DNA of 64,000 bases from PALSA-610 sp038213435 (GCA_038213435.1 JBBQTI010000014.1:1-64000), one strand, 5' to 3'. Positions 7,683 through 16,604 are shown, counted from the stretch's first letter. The notes: a model not told the origin generated them from the letters alone. Translations and numbers: made by a program.

Positions 7683-9116
7683 TCAGCAACCCACCTCGGG
7701 CGCGGAGGCGGAGGACGTGCCGGCGGCCCCGGAGTCGCTCGATGACCGTGCGCTGCTCGACGCCGTGCTCGACGCCGGGCTCGACGCCGGGCTCGTTGGC
7801 GTGCTCGGCGCGACGCGGGTGAGCCCTTTGTAGTCGCGTCCGAGTACCAGCACGATGTCCGCTCCGGACGGTGCCCCGCCATCGAGCGGGAGGACTTTGC
7901 CCGCGCCGCCGAGTTCCGAGAGCAGGAATCGCGCTTTGGTCACCGCGCCCGGCGCGTAGCGGACCTCGGTCACCGCGTAGTCGCTGCGATCGGCGTTCGT
8001 CGCCGCCCCCACGACCGAGAAGCCGAGGGCGCCGAGCGCGTCGTCCGCGCGTGCACCCAGTCCCGTGCGGCCGCTTCCGTTCTCGACCGAGACGTGAACG
8101 CTGCCGGGGTCGATGGATGCCGTCGTGCTCTGCGCCCCCGCCGGGTTGCCGATGCCGCGCAGGCGAGTGAGCAGCGGCGCCGCCTTGGCAGAGTCGATGA
8201 CGAGCGCGTCCTGTCCGTTGATGAACTGCCGATTCACCGGCAGCGTGTGGGTCTCGACGCCACCGGCGCGGTGGAAGGCGTACGCGAGCGCCCGCAACGA
8301 CGACAACCCGAGCAACGGGTCGCGCTGGAGGTTGTCGAGCATGGAGTCGAGCAGACCGTTCGCGTTCCAAGGAGCCGAGGCCGCGGCATGCAGCGTCTGC
8401 TGCGCGAGCGTGCGCAAGAAGTACTGCTGGCGCTGGATCCGACCGAGGTCCGAGGAGGGGCCGGGCGTCCACTTCCCGTCGACAAGCGACTCGTAATAGC
8501 GCGAGCGCACATACGCGAGCGCCTGGTCCCCGGTGAGGTGCCGGCAACCGGCCTCGTTGACGGAGAGCCCGCTCTTCGTGTCGCGGGCAGGTGCCGGGAA
8601 GTAGACGGGGATCGTCCCGATCGCGTTCACCATCTTGCGGAAGCCCGCGAAGTCCACCTCTAGGTAGTGACTGATCGGGATGTCGAAGTCGTTCTCGATC
8701 GTCTCGATCACCCGCTGCGGTCCGGCGTTGAAGGCGGCGTTGATCTTCGCGTGTCCGATCCCGGGAATGGCGACCCACAGGTCGCGAGGGAACGAGACGA
8801 GCAATGCGGTTCCGGTCCGATCATCGACGTGGGCGACCATGATCGTGTCGGATCGTTGCCCCGTCTGTTGTTGTGCGCTGCCAAAGTGTTGCGCGTCCAG
8901 CGGGCCGTTCACGAACGCGCGCGAATCCGAACCGATGAGCAGATAGTTGCCGCCCGCCTGGAGTACCGAGGTGTCGATGGCCACTCGCGCGACTTTCGAA
9001 ACCTTGCGCGCCGCCTCCGCGTAGGCGCAGACGATGAGGGCGGTCGTCAGCACGACGGCGACGACGAACGCCGTGATCAGGCGGTGCAGGAACGCCTTCG
9101 GCGACAGCGCGCTCAT
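7683..9116 (-). CDS. LCP-family (LytR-CpsA-Psr) cell-wall glycopolymer ligase
   Basis: A 477-residue envelope protein with one N-terminal transmembrane helix (about residues 13-33) and an outside LCP domain. Visible are LLIGSDSRAF, RSDTIMVAHVD, SFPRDLWVAIPG and GDQALAYVRSRYY, whose Asp and Arg residues bind the polyprenyl pyrophosphate head in this family. A LytR_C-like domain follows (VHVSVENGSG...YAVTEVRYAPG). It ends in a Ser/Thr/Ala-rich tail and a terminal VGC. LCP enzymes move finished glycopolymer from lipid carrier to peptidoglycan. The gene follows the second LCP gene by 4 bases and precedes the sugar genes, matching that job. Confidence 0.93.
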   Translation of the reverse strand: MSALSPKAFLHRLITAFVVAVVLTTALIVCAYAEAARKVSKVARVAIDTSVLQAGGNYLLIGSDSRAFVNGPLDAQHFGSAQQQTGQRSDTIMVAHVDDRTGTALLVSFPRDLWVAIPGIGHAKINAAFNAGPQRVIETIENDFDIPISHYLEVDFAGFRKMVNAIGTIPVYFPAPARDTKSGLSVNEAGCRHLTGDQALAYVRSRYYESLVDGKWTPGPSSDLGRIQRQQYFLRTLAQQTLHAAASAPWNANGLLDSMLDNLQRDPLLGLSSLRALAYAFHRAGGVETHTLPVNRQFINGQDALVIDSAKAAPLLTRLRGIGNPAGAQSTTASIDPGSVHVSVENGSGRTGLGARADDALGALGFSVVGAATNADRSDYAVTEVRYAPGAVTKARFLLSELGGAGKVLPLDGGAPSGADIVLVLGRDYKGLTRVAPSTPTSPASSPASSTASSSARSSSDSGAAGTSSASAPEVGC

Positions 9117-9120
9117 GGGC

Positions 9121-10752
9121 TCACTTCGTCGGACATCCGACCAACGCGGCGCCCGTCTTCGGATCGACCGGCACGAAGCGTGTGTCGACGGTTCGACGCG
9201 GGACGCTCGTCGTCGTTGTGGAGCTCGTCGAGGGCGCGGTCGACAGAGTCGGTCCGGCCGTCGTCGAAGTCGTCGCGACCGACGGGAGGGCGTCGGCCGC
9301 GCGGGGGACGAGGTCGAAGTGTTGCTTGAGCGACGCGTAGTCGCGGCCGACGATCAGGAGCACGTCGCCGCCGAGCGTGACCTTCGCGGACGCGGCCTCG
9401 ACGAGGTTCAGGCTTCCAACCGCCACTGCCACCGTGTAGCCCTCCCGGAACTTGCCGGGCGCGTAACGCACGGAGGTCTGGTAGTCGCTCCGATCGGCGT
9501 CTTGCGCCGGGCCGGCCGACCGGAACCCCGCGCCCAGGAACGTGTCGAGCGCCTTGGTGCCGGCGCCCTTCACGCCCGAGCCGTTGACGACCCGCACGTT
9601 CACCTTGTCGGCCGCGAGCGGCTTCACGATCGGCTTCTTCGGCGGCGCCGTGAACTTCGAGAGCAGGTCGATGACTCCCGCCGCGTCGGGAAACTTGGCG
9701 AGGACGCGGTTGGGATTGGTCGGGTCGGCCAGCGTCGGCAGCGTCGACATCTGGACCTTGGCCGGATTGAGACCGCGGAACGTCAGCGCGAGCGAGTACA
9801 ACTCACTTTGCTTGAGGGTTTGGTCGTGCCCGAGGCTCCCGAAGACTGCGTCGAGCAGCGGCACGACGCGAAGCGGGTCGTTCCCCGACTTGTCGATCGC
9901 GGCTTGGCTCACCGTACGCAGGAAGTACTGCTGCCGCGGGATGCGATCGATGTCGCTTCCGGTGGCGACCCAGCCGACGCCACCCGATTGTTTCGGATAA
10001 TCCCACACCCAGGGTGCCGGGTGCTGCAGGTCTTTGGGCACGTAATAGTGCCGAGAGCGTGCATAGGCAAGTGCTTGGTCGCCGTCGAGGCTCGCGCAAC
10101 CCGCCTGGTTCACGTCGAGCCCGGTGAACGGATCGTGCGCCGGCGTGGAGAACCAGATGCGGATGTGACCGATCGTGTTGACAATCTTCTTGAAGCCGCG
10201 GAAGTCCACCTCGAGGTAGTGGTTGATCTTGAGCGGCGCGAAGTCCTGCTGCAGCGTCTGGATCACCAGGCCCGCCCCCCCAAACGCGAAGGCCGCATTC
10301 AAAAGATCGCGTCCGTGGCCCGGAATCTGCACCATCAGGTCACGCGGGAACGACACCAACATGCCCGTGCGGGCGACGGGATCCACGTGCAGCACCATCA
10401 TCACGTCCGAGTGTTGGCCTCCGACGACCTTGTTGCTGCCGTACGCCTGAGCTTCTTGCGGAGTCTCATCGGGCGGACGCTGGTCGGAGCCGATAAGCAG
10501 GTAGTTCGCGGGCTCACCCGGTTTCACGGTCGCGAGAATGCCTTCGTCGATGTGAATGACACGGCTCCTGGCGAATTCCCGCTTCCCGTACGCCTGGGCG
10601 GAGACGAAGCCAACGGAGGCCAGGACGACGACCGCGAGCAATGCAATCGCGAAGCGACGAAGGAAGGTGAGCGCGAAGGGAGGGAGGAGCACGCGACGCA
10701 GGATTGTACTGACGCGAAGCACGTGCATCGCACGCGCACATGCCGTTTTCAC
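9121..10752 (-). CDS. LCP-family (LytR-CpsA-Psr) cell-wall glycopolymer ligase, second copy
   Basis: A 543-residue paralogue of the next gene, with a transmembrane helix near residues 32-53, YLLIGSDQRP, QHSDVMMVLHVDP, SFPRDLMVQIPGHG, DGDQALAYARSRHYY and IDRIPRQQYFLRT. The C-terminal LytR_C-type domain includes VNVRVVNGSG and SVRYAPGKF, then a Thr/Ser-rich linker and the tail TGAALVGCPTK. GTG 10752 gives the longest frame; ATG 10728 would still keep the membrane helix and is an equally plausible start. It lies 18 bases behind the acyl-CoA dehydrogenase gene on the same strand. Probably attaches the polysaccharide built by the downstream cluster to peptidoglycan. Confidence 0.93.
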   Translation of the reverse strand: MKTACARAMHVLRVSTILRRVLLPPFALTFLRRFAIALLAVVVLASVGFVSAQAYGKREFARSRVIHIDEGILATVKPGEPANYLLIGSDQRPPDETPQEAQAYGSNKVVGGQHSDVMMVLHVDPVARTGMLVSFPRDLMVQIPGHGRDLLNAAFAFGGAGLVIQTLQQDFAPLKINHYLEVDFRGFKKIVNTIGHIRIWFSTPAHDPFTGLDVNQAGCASLDGDQALAYARSRHYYVPKDLQHPAPWVWDYPKQSGGVGWVATGSDIDRIPRQQYFLRTVSQAAIDKSGNDPLRVVPLLDAVFGSLGHDQTLKQSELYSLALTFRGLNPAKVQMSTLPTLADPTNPNRVLAKFPDAAGVIDLLSKFTAPPKKPIVKPLAADKVNVRVVNGSGVKGAGTKALDTFLGAGFRSAGPAQDADRSDYQTSVRYAPGKFREGYTVAVAVGSLNLVEAASAKVTLGGDVLLIVGRDYASLKQHFDLVPRAADALPSVATTSTTAGPTLSTAPSTSSTTTTSVPRRTVDTRFVPVDPKTGAALVGCPTK

Positions 10753-10770
10753 GCGCGCTTCACGCGGCGC

Positions 10771-11919
10771 TCACTCCACAGGCAGTCCCAAGCCCCGCGC
10801 GATGACGAGCCGCTGGATCTCGCTCGTGCCCTCACCGATCTCGAGGATCTTGGCGTCGCGGTAGAAGCGGCTCACGGGCGTTTCGTCGATATAGCCATAG
10901 CCGCCGTGGATCTGCACCGCGTCGCGCGTCGCGCTGACTGCGATCTCGCTCGCGTACAGCTTCGCCATCGCCGCCGCCTCTCGGATCGGCCGGCCCCGCT
11001 CGCGCAGCCACGCCGCTTTGTACACGAGGTTGCGCGCGTTTTCGACCGCGACGGCCATGTCGGCACACTTGAACGCGATCGACTGGTAGCGGCCGATCGG
11101 TCCGCCGAACGCTTGACGCTGGTTCGCGTATGCGACCGACGCGTCGAGACACGCACGCGCCATCCCGAGCGCGAGCGCGGCGATCGCGATTCGTCCGTCG
11201 TCGAGGATGCGCAGGAATGTCCTGAAGCCTTCGCCCCGCGCGCCGAGCACGTGATCTTCGGGAACCCGACAGCCGTCGAACACGAGCTCGTGTGTGTCGG
11301 ACGCGTGCCAACCCATCTTGCGGTACGGCGGCTGCACGACGAAGCCGGGTGTGCCCGAGTCGACGACGATGTTCGTGATCTCGTTCGGCGCGGTCCGCGC
11401 CGTGATCGTGACGCACTTCGTGATCTCGGTACCGGAATTGGTGATGAAGGTCTTCTGGCCGTCGATGACCCACTCGTTGGTCGCGCTGTCGAGCGTCGCC
11501 CGGGTGCGCGTCGCGCCCGCGTCGGAACCGGCCTCGGCTTCGGTGAGCCCGAACGCGCCGAGCGCCTCACCCGCGATCATGGGGACGAGATACTCCTGCT
11601 TCTGGTCCTCGGTGCCGCTGTAGAAGAACGGTGCCGCGCCGAGGCTGACGCCGGCTTCGAGGGTGATCGCCATCGACGCATCGGCCCGAGCGATCTCCTC
11701 GATCGCGATGCAGTACGTGAGATAGTCGGCACCGCCGCCGCCGTACTCCTCGGGGAACGGGAGCCCGAACAGCCCGAGCTTGCCCATTGCGCGGACGGTG
11801 TCGACGGGAAACACGTGGTCCCGGTCCCAGGCCGAGGCATTTGGCGCGATCTCGCCCTCGGCGAAATCTCGCACGACGGCCCGGAACTGCTCCTGCTCGG
11901 GTGTCGCGTCGAACTCCAT
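10771..11919 (-). CDS. Acyl-CoA dehydrogenase, FadE25-like
   Basis: A 382-residue flavoenzyme of fatty-acid or branched-chain acyl-CoA oxidation. It shows FGLTEAEAGSDAGATRT and TKTFITNSG-type FAD-binding segments (QKTFITNSGTEITK), and the C-terminal QIHGGYGYIDETPVSRFYRDAKI followed by EIGEGTSEIQR carrying the catalytic Glu of the EGT motif. Length is normal. ATG 11919 is preceded by a minus-strand TACCGT box ending 7 bases upstream, so the mRNA may be leaderless. Position resembles M. tuberculosis fadE25 downstream of the wbbL/LCP region. Substrate chain length cannot be told. Confidence 0.92.
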   Translation of the reverse strand: MEFDATPEQEQFRAVVRDFAEGEIAPNASAWDRDHVFPVDTVRAMGKLGLFGLPFPEEYGGGGADYLTYCIAIEEIARADASMAITLEAGVSLGAAPFFYSGTEDQKQEYLVPMIAGEALGAFGLTEAEAGSDAGATRTRATLDSATNEWVIDGQKTFITNSGTEITKCVTITARTAPNEITNIVVDSGTPGFVVQPPYRKMGWHASDTHELVFDGCRVPEDHVLGARGEGFRTFLRILDDGRIAIAALALGMARACLDASVAYANQRQAFGGPIGRYQSIAFKCADMAVAVENARNLVYKAAWLRERGRPIREAAAMAKLYASEIAVSATRDAVQIHGGYGYIDETPVSRFYRDAKILEIGEGTSEIQRLVIARGLGLPVE

Positions 11920-11926
11920 GATCGCG

Positions 11927-11948
11927 ACGGTAGTCGCAGCGGTACCGT
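11927..11948. promoter_or_regulatory. Divergent -10-like boxes for acyl-CoA dehydrogenase and pabB
   Basis: The 36-base gap between the two divergent start codons holds ACGGTA at 11927-11932 and its mirror TACCGT at 11943-11948. Each reads as TACCGT ending exactly 7 bases before its start codon (ATG 11919 and GTG 11956). This spacing fits leaderless transcription from sigma-70-type TANNNT boxes. No convincing -35 elements were seen. The symmetry could alternatively be an operator. Confidence 0.5.
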
Positions 11949-11955
11949 TCGTCCC

Positions 11956-13077
11956 GTGGATGCGCGACAGGGCTACGCCGTGGTGCGTGACGGCGACCGA
12001 TGGATCATCGGCCGGCGGCCCGTTCGCGTGGTCACCGCTCGCGGCGCCGATACGTTCGCCGCGCTCGACGAGATCGCGGGCGACGGGTTCTGGGTGGGGT
12101 TCATCGCGTACGACACGGGACGCGCCATCGAGATCATCGAACCTCGCATCGACGACGACCTGGGACTCCCCGACATCGCGTTCGTCCGCTTCGACGACGT
12201 ACGCGTCGCGGACGAGTTGCCACCGGCCGAGGTGTCTTCGATCGACCTGCGCCCGGGTACCTCGAGTCTCACTCCGGGCGAGCACGCGCTGCTCGTCGCT
12301 CGGATACACGAGCTCCTCGCGGCGGGTGAGTGCTACCAGGTGAACCTCACGCGCCGGCTCACGTTCGACGCCGCGCCCGATCCCTACGCGCTCTTCATCG
12401 CTCTCACTCGTTGCAACCCGTCACCGCATGCCGGCGTGTGCGTCTTCGGCGACGCGCTGCCGGGGGTCGCCGTCGTGTCGGCATCGCCGGAGTTGTTCCT
12501 GCGGGTCGACGGCCGGGAAGTCGAGACGCGTCCGATCAAGGGCACGGCCGCCGACGCCGCGACGTTGCGCGCCAGCGGGAAAGACCGGGCCGAGAACCTG
12601 ATGATCGTCGACCTCGCACGCAACGATCTCGGACGAGTCTGCGAGTTCGGTTCGATCAATGTTCCAGCGCTCTTCGCGATCGAAGCGCACCCGGGGCTCG
12701 CACACCTCGTAAGCACGGTGCGCGGCCGGCTCCGGCCCGACGTCGGTCTCGACGACCTCGTGCGCGCGACCTTTCCTCCGGCGTCGGTCACGGGCGCGCC
12801 CAAGCCACGCGTGCTGCAGGTCATCGAAGATCTGGAACCCGTGCGCCGGGGCGTGTACTGCGGCGCGTTCGGATGGATCGACGCCGCGCGGGAAAACGTC
12901 GAGCTGGCGGTCGCGATCCGAACCTTCACGCTCGCGGCCGGTCGTACCCACCTCGGGATCGGCGGCGGCATCGTTGCCGATTCGCGTGCACGCGACGAGT
13001 GGATCGAGACCGAGCTCAAAGGAGCACGGTTGTTGCAGGCGGCCGGCGCGCGCGCCGATCTCCCGGTCGAGGTTTGA
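11956..13077 (+). CDS. pabB: Aminodeoxychorismate synthase component I
   Basis: A 373-residue chorismate-binding enzyme of 4-aminobenzoate and folate synthesis. Signatures are AGECYQVNLTRRL, SASPELFLRVDGREVETRPI, KGTAADAATLRASGKDRAEN, DLARNDLGRVCEFGSI, FPPASVTGAPKPR and GIGGGIVADS near the end. The N-terminal half is short, and no glutamine amidotransferase (PabA) gene is nearby, so that subunit must be encoded elsewhere. Start GTG 11956 is chosen because a TACCGT box ends 7 bases before it. It overlaps pabC by one base (TGATG). Anthranilate synthase is a possible alternative, but the pabC neighbour argues for folate. Confidence 0.9.
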   Translation: MDARQGYAVVRDGDRWIIGRRPVRVVTARGADTFAALDEIAGDGFWVGFIAYDTGRAIEIIEPRIDDDLGLPDIAFVRFDDVRVADELPPAEVSSIDLRPGTSSLTPGEHALLVARIHELLAAGECYQVNLTRRLTFDAAPDPYALFIALTRCNPSPHAGVCVFGDALPGVAVVSASPELFLRVDGREVETRPIKGTAADAATLRASGKDRAENLMIVDLARNDLGRVCEFGSINVPALFAIEAHPGLAHLVSTVRGRLRPDVGLDDLVRATFPPASVTGAPKPRVLQVIEDLEPVRRGVYCGAFGWIDAARENVELAVAIRTFTLAAGRTHLGIGGGIVADSRARDEWIETELKGARLLQAAGARADLPVEV

Positions 13078-13913
13078 TGACCGCGTGGATCGACGGCAGT
13101 CTCACGGCGCTGACCGACGCGAAGGTGTCGGTACTCGACCACGGATTGGTCGTGGGCGACGGGGTGTTCGAGACGCTCCGGGTATACGGCGGTGTGCCGT
13201 TCGCATGGACACGCCATCTCGCGCGGCTCCGCACATCCGCCGACGGACTCGGGCTCGAGCTGCCTGACGTTTCCGAGCTGCGCGGCGCGGCCGACGCGGT
13301 GTTGCGCGCCAACGAGCTGACCGAGGCCCGGTTGCGCATCACCGTGACCGGCGGAGTCGCGCCGCCGGGCTCCGGTCGAGGCGACGGGCCGCCCAGTGCC
13401 TTCATCCTCGCGTTCCCGATCGAATCCGCCGCGCCGAGCGTCGATGTCGTGATCGCGCCCTGGACCCGCAACGAGCGCGGCGCGCTGGTCGGTTTGAAGA
13501 CGATCTCTTATGCGGCCAACGTTCGCGCCCTCGCGTACGCGCGCGAGAAGGGTGCGGGCGAAGCGGTCTTCGCGAACACGAAAGGCAATCTCTGTGAGGC
13601 GACGGGCTCGAACGTGTTCCTCGTACGCGATGGCGTGCTCTGCACTCCGCCTGCGAGCGCCGGGTGCCTGTTGGGGGTGACCCGCGCGCTGTTGCTCGAA
13701 CTCGGCAACGAGTCGCGCATCCCGACCGAGGAGCGCGACCTGCCGATTGAAGAGCTTGCGCCGAGCGACGAAGCGTTCCTGTCGTCGACGACACGAGAGG
13801 TGCAGCCGATCAGCCGCGTCGACGGCGGGCAGCTCCGCAATGTCGGCGGGCCCGTGAGCGAACGCCTCACGGCCGCGTTCCGAGACCTCGTCGCGAACGA
13901 CCTCGACCCCTAG
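13077..13913 (+). CDS. pabC: 4-amino-4-deoxychorismate lyase (class IV aminotransferase fold)
   Basis: A 278-residue PLP enzyme of fold type IV. Motifs are DHGLVVGDGVFETLRVY at the N-terminus, the PLP lysine in GLKTISYAANVRAL, and GNLCEATGSNVFLV. It releases pyruvate from aminodeoxychorismate to give 4-aminobenzoate, completing the step of pabB, with which it is translationally coupled. The TAG stop forms a CTAG shared with the stop of the convergent biotin ligase gene. D-amino-acid or branched-chain aminotransferases share the fold; the neighbour decides the call. Confidence 0.88.
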   Translation: MTAWIDGSLTALTDAKVSVLDHGLVVGDGVFETLRVYGGVPFAWTRHLARLRTSADGLGLELPDVSELRGAADAVLRANELTEARLRITVTGGVAPPGSGRGDGPPSAFILAFPIESAAPSVDVVIAPWTRNERGALVGLKTISYAANVRALAYAREKGAGEAVFANTKGNLCEATGSNVFLVRDGVLCTPPASAGCLLGVTRALLLELGNESRIPTEERDLPIEELAPSDEAFLSSTTREVQPISRVDGGQLRNVGGPVSERLTAAFRDLVANDLDP

Positions 13914-14662
13914 TCGCCCGGTCCCGCGAGGTCATGCCGTAGGTGCACGACGTCGCCCGCGCTCACGACCCGGCCATCGACAACCAGGAACCCTTCGTCG
14001 GTAAGCGTGCTCGCAGTGCCTTCGAACGTCTCGTGCGCGAGCTCGACGCGTACTCGCCGGCCGAGTGTCGCCGATCGGGCGATTGCGTCGGCGACGACGC
14101 GGTCGAGCGCCCCGAGCCGCGCGTCGTATGCCCGAAGCCATTCGACGAGAAGTCGCGCGCGATCGACTGCTACCGCGGTCGCGATGTCGAACAGCTCGGC
14201 GGGCAAGGCCGCCGGTTGCACGTTGCAACCCATACCGACGACGACGGCACCCGCTCCGTCGGCCTCGGCGAGGATCCCCGCGAGCTTCCGGTCGTCCACA
14301 ACGACGTCGTTCGGCCACTTCAGGCGCGCGCGCACGGTTGTGAGCGCGTCGAACGCGTCGAGGGCGGCGAGGCCGGCCGCCAACGTGACGAGGTGCGTGC
14401 GCTCGGCGGGCAGCGCCGGCCGCAACAACACCGAGACGAGGAGCGCGGAGCCCGCGGGAGCGACCCACGCGCGCCCGAGCCGACCCCTCCCGGCGGTCTG
14501 TTCGTCGGCGACCGCGACCACGCCTTCGGAAGAACCCTCTGACGCGCACGCGAGCAGGTACCGGTTGGTGGAGTCGATGCGCTCGAACCATCGGATGTCG
14601 CGAAACCGCGTACCGGCGAGGTCCGGATCGCTCCAAGCCGCGGGATCGGGCGGCATCACCAT
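13910..14662 (-). CDS. birA: Biotin--[acetyl-CoA-carboxylase] ligase
   Basis: A 250-residue biotin protein ligase that activates biotin with ATP and transfers it to the lysine of carboxyl-carrier domains. It shows IDSTNRYLL, GRGRLGRAWVAPAGSAL for biotinyl-AMP binding and LKWPNDVVVDDRKLAGIL. There is no N-terminal helix-turn-helix, so it is a monofunctional enzyme, not a BirA-type repressor. ATG 14662 is used; ATG 14656 is also possible. The gene is divergent from a biotin-dependent carboxylase alpha subunit, its evident substrate, 85 bases away. Confidence 0.92.
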   Translation of the reverse strand: MVMPPDPAAWSDPDLAGTRFRDIRWFERIDSTNRYLLACASEGSSEGVVAVADEQTAGRGRLGRAWVAPAGSALLVSVLLRPALPAERTHLVTLAAGLAALDAFDALTTVRARLKWPNDVVVDDRKLAGILAEADGAGAVVVGMGCNVQPAALPAELFDIATAVAVDRARLLVEWLRAYDARLGALDRVVADAIARSATLGRRVRVELAHETFEGTASTLTDEGFLVVDGRVVSAGDVVHLRHDLAGPGD

Positions 14663-14733
14663 GGCTCCCTCGCGGCGTACCGCGGCTCGGTTCGACGGTC
14701 GGCGACACTTCGCTGCGTCCGCACGCGCACCCT

Positions 14734-14739
14734 TAGGAT
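14734..14739 (+). promoter_or_regulatory. -10-like box before the carboxylase alpha gene
   Basis: TAGGAT ends 8 bases before GTG 14748. That spacing would put transcription start at or next to the start codon, so the mRNA is probably leaderless. No clear -35 and no Shine-Dalgarno sequence were seen. Confidence 0.45.
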
Positions 14740-14747
14740 ACGCAGCC

Positions 14748-16532
14748 GTGCTCTCGAAGATCCTGATCGCCAACCGAGGCGAGATCGCGATTCGCGTGAT
14801 GCGGACGTGCCGCGAGCTCGGTATCCCAAGCGTTGCCGTCTACTCCGAGCTCGACCGCGACGCCGCCCACGTGCGCTACGCCGACGAGGCCTACGCCATC
14901 GGCGGTCAGTCCGCGGCCGAGAGTTATCTCAACACCGAGGCGATCCTCGACGCGATCCGCAAGAGCGGCGTGGACGGTGTGCACCCCGGCTACGGGTTCT
15001 TTTCCGAGAACGCCGACTTCGCGCGGGCCGTCACGAGCTCGGGCGTCGCCTGGATCGGACCTCCGGCCGAGGCGATCGAGGTCATGGGCGACAAGATCTC
15101 TTCGCGCCTCGCCGCGCAACGGGCCGATGTCGCGAGCGTGCCCGGCACCACGACCCCGATCAACGACGCGAGCGAGATCGTCGCGTTCGGCGAGGAACAC
15201 GGCTTCCCGATCGCGATCAAAGCCGCGTACGGCGGTGGTGGACGGGGCATGAAGGTCGTCGAGCGGGCCGACGACGCGCAGAGCGCGCTCGACTCCGCGA
15301 AGCGAGAGGCCCAGGCGTACTTCGGCCGACCGGAGTGCTACCTCGAGCGATACCTCACCCGGCCTCGCCACATCGAGCTCCAGATCTTCTGCGACACCCA
15401 CGGGAACGCTGCGTACCTGGGCGATCGCGACTGCTCGACCCAGCGCCGGCACCAGAAGTTGATCGAGGAGGCGCCCGCACCGAACATCCCCGACCACACT
15501 CGTCGGGCCATGGGTGAGGCCGCGGTGAAAGTCGCGCTCGCGTGCGGATACGTCAATGCCGGTACGGTCGAGATGCTCTACCAGGACGGCGAGTTCTTCT
15601 TCCTCGAGATGAACACGCGGTTACAGGTCGAGCATTGCGTCACGGAAGAGATCACCGGCCTCGACCTCGTCGCCGAGCAACTCCGCGTCGCGTCGGGCGA
15701 ATCGCTGTCGTTCAGCCAGGAGACGATCGAGCGGCGGGGTCACTCGATCGAGTGCCGCATCAACGCCGAGGACCCGACGAAGAACTTCCTGCCCTCGCCG
15801 GGAACGATGTCGCGCCTACGCGTACCGTCCGGTCCCGGCGTGCGCTGGGACGGCGGCTACGAGGAGGGCGACGCAATCTCGCAGTACTACGACAACCTCG
15901 TCGGCAAGCTCGTGGTCTGGGCCCCCGATCGCGACCGCGCCATCGACCGCATGGTGCGCGCGCTGTCGGAATTCGAGGTCGCCGGCATCAAAACGACGAT
16001 TCCCGCGCATTTGACGTTCTTGGCCACCGCGGCCTTCCGCGACGTCACGCACTCGACGAGCTGGGTCGAGGAGGAGGTCGACCGGTCGCAGTTCGCGGCG
16101 CACACGCGCGACGCGACCGCCTTGAAGGTGCCGCCGGCGGAGACAGATTCTGGCGCTCCACTCGTCGAGCAGACGGTGCCGGTCGAGGTCGAGGGCCGCC
16201 GCTACCGGGTGAAGGTCTGGCTCCCCGCACCCGCGCACGCGGCATCGTCATCGTCGGGCGCGGCTCCTCGCAGTCGTCCGAAGCCCGCGCTGACGGGAGG
16301 TAGTGGGGGCAGCGCGGGGAGCGGCACGGTCACCGCTCCCATGCAGGGCACGATCGTGAAGGTGCTCGTCGAGCTGGGCGCCGGGGTCACAACGGGCGAC
16401 GCGCTCGTGGTGCTCGAAGCAATGAAGATGGAGAACCACATCAACGCCGAGACGTCCGGCACCGTGACGGAGATCCGGGTCACCGCCGGCGACTCCGTCG
16501 GCACCGGCGACGTCCTCGCCGTCATCGAATAA
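14748..16532 (+). CDS. Acetyl/propionyl-CoA carboxylase alpha subunit (biotin carboxylase plus carrier)
   Basis: A 594-residue fusion of biotin carboxylase and biotin carboxyl-carrier domain. The N-terminal domain begins SKILIANRGEIAIRV, the ATP-grasp shows KAAYGGGGRGMKVV, and the active site has EMNTRLQVEH. After a Ser/Gly/Ala-rich hinge (about residues 495-525) comes the carrier with EAMKMENH, biotinylated at Lys560. It carboxylates biotin with bicarbonate and ATP for an acyl-CoA carboxylase. The beta subunit is not in this window. Synteny with mycobacterial accA3 suggests a shared subunit serving several acyl-CoA carboxylases. Divergent from birA. Confidence 0.94.
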   Translation: MLSKILIANRGEIAIRVMRTCRELGIPSVAVYSELDRDAAHVRYADEAYAIGGQSAAESYLNTEAILDAIRKSGVDGVHPGYGFFSENADFARAVTSSGVAWIGPPAEAIEVMGDKISSRLAAQRADVASVPGTTTPINDASEIVAFGEEHGFPIAIKAAYGGGGRGMKVVERADDAQSALDSAKREAQAYFGRPECYLERYLTRPRHIELQIFCDTHGNAAYLGDRDCSTQRRHQKLIEEAPAPNIPDHTRRAMGEAAVKVALACGYVNAGTVEMLYQDGEFFFLEMNTRLQVEHCVTEEITGLDLVAEQLRVASGESLSFSQETIERRGHSIECRINAEDPTKNFLPSPGTMSRLRVPSGPGVRWDGGYEEGDAISQYYDNLVGKLVVWAPDRDRAIDRMVRALSEFEVAGIKTTIPAHLTFLATAAFRDVTHSTSWVEEEVDRSQFAAHTRDATALKVPPAETDSGAPLVEQTVPVEVEGRRYRVKVWLPAPAHAASSSSGAAPRSRPKPALTGGSGGSAGSGTVTAPMQGTIVKVLVELGAGVTTGDALVVLEAMKMENHINAETSGTVTEIRVTAGDSVGTGDVLAVIE

Positions 16533-16540
16533 CCCCAATT

Positions 16541-16604
16541 CCTGCCAATTGTTGGCAGGAAAACCGACGCGTGGCGTACAGAAATCTTGCCAACTGTTGG
16601 CAAG
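16541..16604. repeat. Two tandem covarying palindromes upstream of phzF
   Basis: Site 1 (16541-16559) is CCTGCCAA-TTG-TTGGCAGG. Site 2 (16586-16604) is CTTGCCAA-CTG-TTGGCAAG. Each has perfect 8-base arms and a 3-base centre, and each is followed by AAAA. The sites differ in an arm base with the matching change in the other arm, so dyad symmetry is kept. Starts are 45 bases apart. Neither is followed by a T run on either strand, so they look more like operators than terminators. Confidence 0.6.

Noticed and set aside
7740..7800. Repeated GCTCGACGCCG units considered as a regulatory repeat
   Set aside because: They are in frame within the LCP gene and encode its Ser/Ala-rich tail, so low-complexity coding explains them.
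9034..11955. Very long open plus-strand frame antisense to the LCP and acyl-CoA dehydrogenase genes
   Set aside because: It is a by-product of high GC. The translated residues are Arg/Ala/His-rich without domains, and the opposite strand encodes three clear protein families. Only the part from 11956 (pabB) is real.
16541..16604. Palindromes considered as intrinsic terminators of the carboxylase alpha gene
   Set aside because: Neither hairpin is followed by a T run on either strand, and a second terminator with compensatory changes would be odd. Operators fit better.
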